NCBI GenBank assembly: GCA_034359265.1
Contig: CP136895.1
Span: 5,148,501-5,212,500, forward strand
Length of the DNA stretch: 64,000 bases
Direction: 5' to 3'
Source of the DNA: Canna indica
Taxonomy: Eukaryota; Streptophyta; Magnoliopsida; Zingiberales; Cannaceae
Both the position numbers and the translations under genes were made by a program. Positions 57,501 to 64,000 of the stretch are shown in pieces (the first letter of the stretch is position 1; each line of letters opens with the position of its first letter). Below the pieces are notes generated by a model, which was given only the letters and a program-made list of their open reading frames with translations, was not told where the DNA came from and ran no database searches.

Positions 57501-60500
57501 TCCTCATCAACTTTGCATCTCAGATCATCAAGGTAATTAATTCAAATGCTGAAGACGAGGAGTTCAAAAATATCATTCATTGTTGTCATTATAACAGACC
57601 AAAGATAATCAAAATCATAAACTTTAACCTGAAGAATCCTTGAGGATAACAAGAACAGGACAGTATACAACTATACACTACTGACAATGAGCTTAAAGTA
57701 AGGTTTATTTACACTCGTAGTAGTTAGCTGTATAGTTAATTACCAAGCAAAAATCCATTATCAGATGTAACAACTAACAAGTGACGTAAAAGTAATACAG
57801 ACAGACCATTATTGCCCATTATAATGAACCAACTAATCCAAATCTCCAATTACCAGAAACCAAGTGGCACATACCATTACCTATAGTTATATCTTATATG
57901 TAACTTAAAGGACTTGGTGCAAATTGGCTTAATAGACATACATGGTATATATTTGTATATGTTTCGCAAAAGAACCAGGGTATTCTTCATATATAACACT
58001 TCTCATATAAGTGCATAATCTCTTATGTTTCCTCATAACATGTAAAGTATTCTTCAACTCTAACTTATGATGCTGCTAAAGCACTTGTGAGCAACATAAT
58101 TTATGATAAAGAAAAATGACATTCATTCTTGATACATGTGCTTTAATCCATCAACGAGTTACAGATGAGAACTGTCCTTTATCATAAGAATAATACTTAA
58201 TTGCACTTTCTGTTAATATCTTACTGTAGATTGAATTGATAAACGTTTGATTATAAAAAAATACAAAAATCTTAGGTTGATCAAAATGGGACTATGCTTG
58301 GCCAGTTGGAAATGTTCTAAAATCTTATGATTTATATCTAAATTTGGCCAGTGGAGATTTCAAACAAGCATTTTAAAACTAATGGCTCTAATTATCTAAA
58401 TCAATTCTCCATCCTAAATTTACAAAGGATGTCACATGCTTAACAACACAAATATATAAATTTCTGGTATTTTAACCAATTCCTGACATATCACAAACTT
58501 AGTAGTGTACTTTAAGTTATTACATCGGTTTCACTACCATTTTTATGCATTGAATTGTAAAAAGAAATTCCACCTTTTAAACTGAACTCTGTGTCTCTCT
58601 CACACTCTGCCTTATGTTCTCAAGGGACCCCTCTCTTCTTTTTTTCCTCTCAGGCTCCCCCACATGTTGCATCTCCTTTCTCCATTTTGGTGTTACTCCA
58701 GGTGACTAACAGTGCTTATATGCAGCACAAGATGAAGGCCCTTTTTAGATAGGAGAGAATTGGGGAGGAGAGGAAGGCCCTTTCTCTTGTTTGGATAGGA
58801 GAAAAAGAGAAGAGAATTGAGCTTTCTCTAGTTTGGATAGAAACATAAGGAGATAAGGGAAGACAAAAGAGAATGTCTTTCCCTCCATAACAACAAAATC
58901 TTTCCTCCCATTTCCGAGAGAAAGTAGAAGAGGAACCAGGTAAATAACTTAAGGTTATTATTCCAATAATATCCCCATTGTCTTTCTATCTAAAAAATAT
59001 AAGTAATAAGTATATGGATATTTTAGGAATAAATATTAGTTTATTTTCCCTTCTCTCCTTTATATTTGTTCTAAGTTTTAACCAAACAAGAGAAACCTTC
59101 TTTCCCTTCCTTTCCTCTCTCTTGTATCTAAATAAGGAAAAGAACCTGTTATACTTCTATTTTACTCTCTTTTGTTCCACATTTTCTATCCAAAGTCCAA
59201 ACAAGGCCCAAGACAACTAATAATTACTATGTACTTTTTATAGTACAAATTTCCATGATCTCTCTCCAACATTTATTTTTCCTTTGCAATAGGCACATGT
59301 GCCGACCAGATAGCATTCAATTTCAGTCCATTTGATCCATACTAACATCTAATACTTACTGGTGCTTCAACTAGTTGAAGCTCTCTATGACCTGTTTTGC
59401 AATTCTTGCCTTTAATCCACATTGACAAATTTGACATTAAATTTTATGTTTATTTCCAATAACAAAATTTTAGGACATTATATAGCAAAGCAAGATTAAA
59501 GCTTCACGAGTCATGACTAAATTAATGCCTGAATTTTCTTCATATATAGTATAATTTAATATTTAAGCAGAACTTCCACACCATGAAATTGATGAGAAAC
59601 CACAACAAACATTAATTCTGTGAAGCCGACCAACATGGATATAGAAGGAAAATTTGAACAAGTGTTATCAGCCTCCAGAATATGGATGTATACAGTGTAC
59701 CTTGGTCCAGAGAGAGCTATCGTTTTCAAGGGAAACTTGAATAAACTGTTGAAGTGCCTCCAGTTTGTCTGAAGTTGAATTGGCATCATTCACATTGCAA
59801 ATCTAGAAATAACATTGTCCAAATTTTAATTATCTAAAATCATCCTATCATATATATCACTAGGCTTTTGCATAATTAGAAATAGTAGAAATTAAATAAA
59901 AAAGGGAGAAAATGTATCTAAATTTTTGAATGGACCTTACGTACCCGATGAAGAAGCTGGGAAACACTAAAACAATTGTCTCCTTGGAAATTAGCTTTTA
60001 CAGAACTAAGCTTCCCCTGAATGAGCTCAGAATCCTTACTAATTCCATTACTGTTATTCAGATAAATGGCCTTTTGTTTATCAGAACTGATCAATCTACT
60101 GATATCCAGACATGGAGTTAACACAGGATTATCACGATCGATGTTAGAATCAGCTTTCTGTAAGCAATCAGTAATGGACCCGGTACTGTGTGGCAAAGGA
60201 TCCGCAGAGCAGCTATCAAGAATTTGGAAGGAAGGATGAGTGCCATCAAAAGTTGCACTCCTGATGGAAGCATCAAGTTGGATCGACTCTTGAGATGAAC
60301 TCCACTTCCTCCCTCCTTCAACACCAACTGGAACAGGAAAATAATGACTAAAACAGTGGACTGTCTTTGGTCCTCCAACATAACCTTCCTCGGAAGAAAT
60401 TCCAATAACATCTGATTGGTCATGAAAGGATTTTGAATGGTGACGTTCTTTTTTATTTTGCAAGAAGTTCATTAAGTCGACCTCTATACGGGGCATGTGC

Positions 60501-63500
60501 TTCTTAAGTGCTCGCCTTAACAAGTTTTGTTCTTCAACAGAAAAACTCAGAATAAAGTTTAAGACTGCAGTTGAATCAAAATGGGAGTAAACTGATACAA
60601 TGCCAGATATGGATGCTTCCTTCAACCTTGCATTCTTATGATTTACGAGAGGTGCTAACTTAGCAAGCCATAATCTAAGAAAGCTATTACTACTGTAATC
60701 ATCAGAGTTTATTGAATGTTTACTGAAGGAACTATTTGCAAACTGAATAACAGCTAACTTTGCTTTTGGAGATCTCTGCTCATCCAATGAACGTATAACT
60801 GCTGGAAGAAGAGAATCTACATTGTATATCATCCCAACTATTTCCAATGTCGCCGAACATGGTTGCCTTACCATTTCCTTGGGGTCAATTAATCTAGAAA
60901 AGACATGTGGCAAGGTTCTTTCAAGGTAACTCTCAAAAGGTTTTCTGCATGCGGCGATGACCTCTGCAAGGGTTGAAAAAGTTGCCTGCGCAACTTTATG
61001 GTGAGGATCATCCAAGTACCTGAAAAACAATTTCATAATCTTCTCAAAATTCAGTGTGACTTCTAGAATTCCTTTCGGGCCTTCCTGCAACAAGCTCTGG
61101 AGATAATTAAAGGCAGAAACCCTAGCTATCCAATCGGAACTAGTGTTTAGTCCTATCATAAGTGCATCATTTAGCGATACTGGACCATCTATAAAGTTAG
61201 ACATCTCAGTTGCTGGGATTTGACCGTCATCAAAACTGTTTTTACTGTTTGCAATAACCCTTCCTGATGCATGCTTTCTTAGAAGGGGCCGCTGAAAATT
61301 GGGAATATAACCATTATGCACCTCACTATAACCAGAATCTTTATATGATGTTTCAAGATACTGTTTATCAATTTGCAGATTTAAAAATCGCCTAGTAGTC
61401 CTGAGATTGACATTATCCTCACTGTCACCTCCTTGTAATAGTTCAGAAGGTTTTCTTATATAAGACAATGACAAAGCTGACAAGGTATCAGATGTTACAT
61501 GACTCTGGTAAGACAATTTTGATTGGTCTCTAGTGGATTGGACCAGAGAATTCTGAACCTCAAACATATTTAAACCACCAATCATCTTACTGCCTTTCAT
61601 AATGTTTGCAATAGATGAATCAACTGATGCTGATCTCTGTATGGAAAAAGGCTTAGAGGAAGGGAGATAAGTAGGAACTGGCGGATCACGAGAAGATGGA
61701 GCATCAACTCCTGCACTAGGGGCAAAACAAGGTTAAAGACCTTTTAGCTCTTGCAGGCTTGCTAAGCATAGCATGGTAATATATTAATAATGCAATGGGC
61801 CTTCCTCAAAAAATCAAAAATAATAATAATGCAATGGGCCAAATTTTACATTGAATTCTGAACAGAGAGTAGCTTAAGCATAATAGCATCTCAAGTATAC
61901 CTAGATCCAAACTGGTAGACAGTCCACTTGCAAAGTTCTTCCCAGAATTGCTCACACCTTTCAAGAGACTTTCAATAGCAGACACTTTCTGTTTGCTTGC
62001 ATGAAGCACACGCTCAAGTCTTCTTTCTGAATTATTCCCAAGTGTCTTGGACTGTGACAGGATACTAGTTGTTGAAAGAAATGTGTCTGTAGAAATAGTG
62101 GCACTCTTATCCATTGCAACAATAGCAGAGGTACCATATCCAGGTAAATTTGTAATAGTGCCTTGAGGAGCACGAGATGACTGTGTTCCTCTTTCATGAA
62201 GAGAAGAAGCATATCGTTTATGAGTACCTCCATCCTCTTCATTTATTATCTGCAAATAGTAACATCAGATACAATCAGGTAAACCAAAATAAGGTATATT
62301 CCATCAAAAAGGAAGCTCATACCCGTTGTATGGCAGGATCAAATGATAAAAAAAGTCGCCGGGAACGCTCTGGCCAAGTCTTTCGAAACAAACTATAACA
62401 TTTTCGAGCAGTTGATCGCACCTAGAAGCATTGGCAACACAAGTTATGGAACTAAACAACAGTAGGCAACAATGCAGTAAATATTCTTATTGTTGCATAC
62501 TAGTTACAATTCAATTGCAAAACCAAACTGACTGAAAGTTTTAACTTTAGGTATAAAATATTACCTTTTAGAATATTTATGTTATAATTCAGTTCATTAC
62601 TAAGATACACCTACATAACAACTATGGGTCCGTTTGTTTTGCAATATTTTTAGGTACATGACTGGACAACAGTTGTTGTTGTCCAGTATTCGTTTGCAAA
62701 AAATTGTTATGGAAAGGACAAAAACATGCCCTATGTAAGTAGAACATGACCCTTTTCTTGTTACAAAGTGTTGGTATAGCAATACAAGTCTAAAAAATTA
62801 CCGCAATGCCCTTCATCTACCCAAAACCAATATGGCTTCTTGTTTCCACCCAACACCTCTCATCTCATGTCCTAGTTGTGACGAAAAGCGGCAACAACAC
62901 TGAAGTTATTGTCCAGTGCTGCTCGAGACAAATGGGGGATTATTCCTTGTAGTGTACCATTCTTGTACTCTTTTGTGAACATTTTGCGAAACCAACGAAC
63001 CCTACATATCGAACAACTAAAATGCAAAATAAGAATTTTCTTGTGATGAAGAACACGATCATTGCTTATGGGATCAATGACAGATTATGAACGAGAAGAA
63101 CTCTTCGTGCAAATGAAGAGGATAACCCTATGTGGCTATGTGATCATGATTTTAAGCCTAGGAAAATTTAGTGGGAAACCAATAAAGTAACCTACCTCAC
63201 TCATTGCATCTGCTACACAACATTTGATTAGGTCTTCATAGAGATCTACAGAATGTTGTATTTCTGGAGCATCTGCCCAGTACTCTAGCATTAACAGTGC
63301 ATATTCACAACACCTGATAAAGCAAATGTAAAGGTTGAAGCAAGGAAGTCAGAGACAGACTGTGAAGAGAAAACACTCAGCACCTGGCACGAAGAACTGC
63401 ACTCTTGTCATTCTTTGCGGTTTCAGTAATCCGAGGGAGTAAACATGCAACTTTGCAATTACGCAACATCTGGATAGTGGCATATTAGAAGGGAAAGGAA

Positions 63501-63786
63501 GAAACAAGATTCTCTTTGCTAAACAAAACATGCGGTTAAAGTGAAAAGTTCCCATCTCGCATCTTACTGTTTTTATGCAGTTATCTGCAGATTCAGCAAT
63601 CACAAGAACAGTTATCACAACAAGCTTCAAAAGCACCTGGAGAAAACTTATTAAGTCGTGGTGATTTAGTTACCACACTAAGCCAATTTTATGCAATAGA
63701 AGGTTTGTTACCGGAATGAGCAACTCGGAACAAGTTTCGAAGTCCCCCAACAGTTCTTTAGATAATAAACTCAACAGATGGGAGGC
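54379..63786 (-). CDS. CLASP: CLASP, CLIP-associated microtubule protein (last 14 exons; 5' part outside window)
   Basis: Plant CLASP binds microtubules through TOG/HEAT-like domains, stabilises cortical microtubule attachment and affects cell division and expansion. Parts: 63712-63786, 63568-63636, 63384-63469, 63196-63313, 62323-62421, 61901-62249, 59945-61710, 59701-59802, 57078-57182, 56915-56989, 56765-56833, 56599-56667, 55155-55256, 54379-54534. All have GT-AG borders and fitting phases, 1,079 codons and TAA. The first five exons make a CLASP_N TOG domain (RARCCEYALLMLEYW; ARKCYSLFRKTWPERSRRLF). A Ser-rich basic linker follows (GVDAPSSRDPPVPTYLP), then a second TOG-like HEAT array (SSDWIARVSAFNYLQSLLQE; VAQATFSTLAEVIAAC), an acidic/Ser linker, and the C-terminal HEAT domain. 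Arabidopsis CLASP is about 1,440 aa, so roughly 360 N-terminal residues are beyond the right edge. Frame intact. Confidence 0.95.
55155..55256 (-). CDS. CLASP: CLASP exon m
   Basis: 102 nt, phase 0/0: LVGRLAHGDLIKHLPSFLPA through AFRNQSPNVRK. Confidence 0.92.
55257..56598. other. CLASP intron l/m
   Basis: AT-rich. 55920-56400 holds words such as TCCTAGAA/TTCTTAGG and CAAATCCCATC repeated, perhaps old MITEs, without resolvable ends. Confidence 0.3.
56599..56667 (-). CDS. CLASP: CLASP exon l
   Basis: 69 nt, phase 0/0: VIVPLLANDDEKALIICVDC and LTR. Confidence 0.92.
56765..56833 (-). CDS. CLASP: CLASP exon k
   Basis: 69 nt, phase 0/0: VLNEVNQCLNIVLSQFNPFR and SLD. Confidence 0.92.
56915..56989 (-). 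CDS. CLASP: CLASP exon j
   Basis: 75 nt, phase 0/0: NTQMEESIEIVLPKILRVKI and EASDK. Confidence 0.92.
57078..57182 (-). CDS. CLASP: CLASP exon i
   Basis: 105 nt, phase 0/0: YFNQILTAVFEVMDNSDLSI through SLVVRMLNNQ. Confidence 0.92.
57183..59700. other. CLASP intron h/i
   Basis: 2.5 kb. One MITE-like element (58738-59209). Nothing else recognised. Confidence 0.4.
58738..59209. mobile_element. MITE-like element with GGCCCTTTTTAGATAGG ends
   Basis: The left end GGCCCTTTTTAGATAGGAG and right end (other strand) GGGCCTTGTTTGGACTTTG are related. Internal (A/G)GAGA and TCTCTCC tracts. Target duplication not defined. Confidence 0.45.
59701..59802 (-). CDS. CLASP: CLASP exon h
   Basis: 102 nt, phase 0/0: ICNVNDANSTSDKLEALQQF through SLENDSSLWTK, the start of the C-terminal HEAT domain. 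Confidence 0.9.
59945..61710 (-). CDS. CLASP: CLASP exon g (large central exon)
   Basis: 1,766 nt, 588 codons. The acceptor tgcag at 61711 is chosen over ttag a few bases upstream, because only it keeps the frame for GVDAPSSRDPP. Contains the linker, the second TOG-like HEAT array (from SLNDALMIGLNTSSDWIARV) and a disordered Ser-rich tail. Ends QLLHR with donor CGG/gtacgt. Confidence 0.92.
61901..62249 (-). CDS. CLASP: CLASP exon f
   Basis: 349 nt: INEEDGGTHKRYASS through RLERVLHASKQKVSAIESLL and SLDLG. Ser/Thr-rich microtubule-binding linker. Donor CTAG/gtatac in phase 1. Confidence 0.9.
62323..62421 (-). CDS. CLASP: CLASP exon e
   Basis: 99 nt, phase 0/0: VRSTARKCYSLFRKTWPERS through LSFDPAIQR, the end of the first TOG domain. 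Confidence 0.93.
62626..63002. mobile_element. MITE with GGGTCCGTTTG ends
   Basis: Ends are GGGTCCGTTTGTTTTGCAA and, on the other strand, GGGTTCGTTGGTTTCGCAAA. The flanks share TA, so a 2-3 bp duplication. Near the left end ACTGGACAACAGTTGTTGTTGTCCAGT-type pairing forms a hairpin (about 62660-62686). In the CLASP intron between exons d and e. Confidence 0.6.
63196..63313 (-). CDS. CLASP: CLASP exon d
   Basis: 118 nt: CCEYALLMLEYWADAPEIQH through DLIKCCVADAMSE. Acceptor ttatcag, donor GAG/gtaggt. Confidence 0.92.
63384..63469 (-). CDS. CLASP: CLASP exon c
   Basis: 86 nt: MLRNCKVACLLPRITETAK then NDKSAVLRA-R. Leaves in phase 2 (AG/G). Confidence 0.9.
63568..63636 (-). CDS. CLASP: CLASP exon b
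   Basis: 69 nt, phase 0/0: VLLKLVVITVLVIAESADNC and IKT, a HEAT helix pair of the TOG domain. Donor ACA/gtaaga. Confidence 0.9.
63712..63786 (-). CDS. CLASP: CLASP exon a (first in window)
   Basis: 75 nt, phase 0/0: ASHLLSLLSKELLGDFETC. Acceptor atttag, donor TTCCG/gtaaca. Confidence 0.88.
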
Positions 63787-64000
63787 CTAAATGGAGAAAA
63801 CTCAATCAGAATATAATACTTTAGGCTCCCCATGTTATCTTCTTGGTACCAACTCAAGTTGTGCAAAGAGATCAGAAGAGTAAATTAACACAGAGGATTT
63901 GAACATTATATGAAATGCTAAACAAAGGAAATGAAAAGAGAGGGGGAAGCATTAAAAAGGTAACATATAAAATAAGTGCTAATGTATTTTGTTTTAAAAT

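Overview
This is nuclear DNA of a flowering plant. It has GT-AG introns, organelle-targeted MSH1, plant L1 LINEs, copia and gypsy retrotransposons, an Au-type SINE, hAT and PIF/Harbinger non-autonomous transposons, and an endogenous badnavirus-like fragment. The large TE-filled introns suit a mid- to large-sized genome. The species, and even monocot versus dicot, cannot be settled from the sequence.

Only two host genes are visible, both on the minus strand. (1) MSH1 (positions 44532 down to 1) is a plant organellar MutS homologue with a C-terminal GIY-YIG nuclease. I rebuilt 21 exons (3,440 coding nt, 1,146 codons and 2 nt) with consistent GT-AG borders and phases. Only the last few codons run off the left edge. 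The gene spreads over about 44.5 kb because its introns are packed with repeats. (2) CLASP (63786 down to 54379) is a microtubule plus-end/cortical microtubule protein. The last 14 exons (1,079 codons and a stop) are present and the 5' part lies beyond the right edge. CLASP lies upstream of MSH1 in the same orientation, about 9.8 kb from the MSH1 start codon.

Layout: 1-44532 MSH1; 44533-44803 MSH1 5'UTR and promoter, with a TATA-like box and an E2F-type site; 44804-51030 a degenerate antisense L1 LINE interrupted by a hAT element; 51031-54378 intergenic fold-back and hAT repeats; 54379-64000 CLASP. Notable intron contents are a Ty1/copia remnant (intron 17), a small LTR element without pol (intron 13), a Ty3/gypsy RT fragment (intron 11), an Au SINE (intron 6), and a badnavirus-like segment with a PBS, a small ORF, a 704-codon movement/coat ORF and a protease ORF (intron 2, antisense to MSH1).

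The most striking signal is a family of non-autonomous hAT-like elements. Their termini read CAAGGTTTAAAATCTCGG and they are filled with GGTACC / CCGGTAT / ACCGCCCGGTA motifs. I find nine copies, all in MSH1 introns, seven with perfect 8-bp target duplications and two matching at 7 of 8. Three copies carry the same internal core in the same orientation, and one is nested in another. Several contain near-perfect palindromes.

All exon limits were read by eye from splice signals, phase and family knowledge; no transcript or database search was available.
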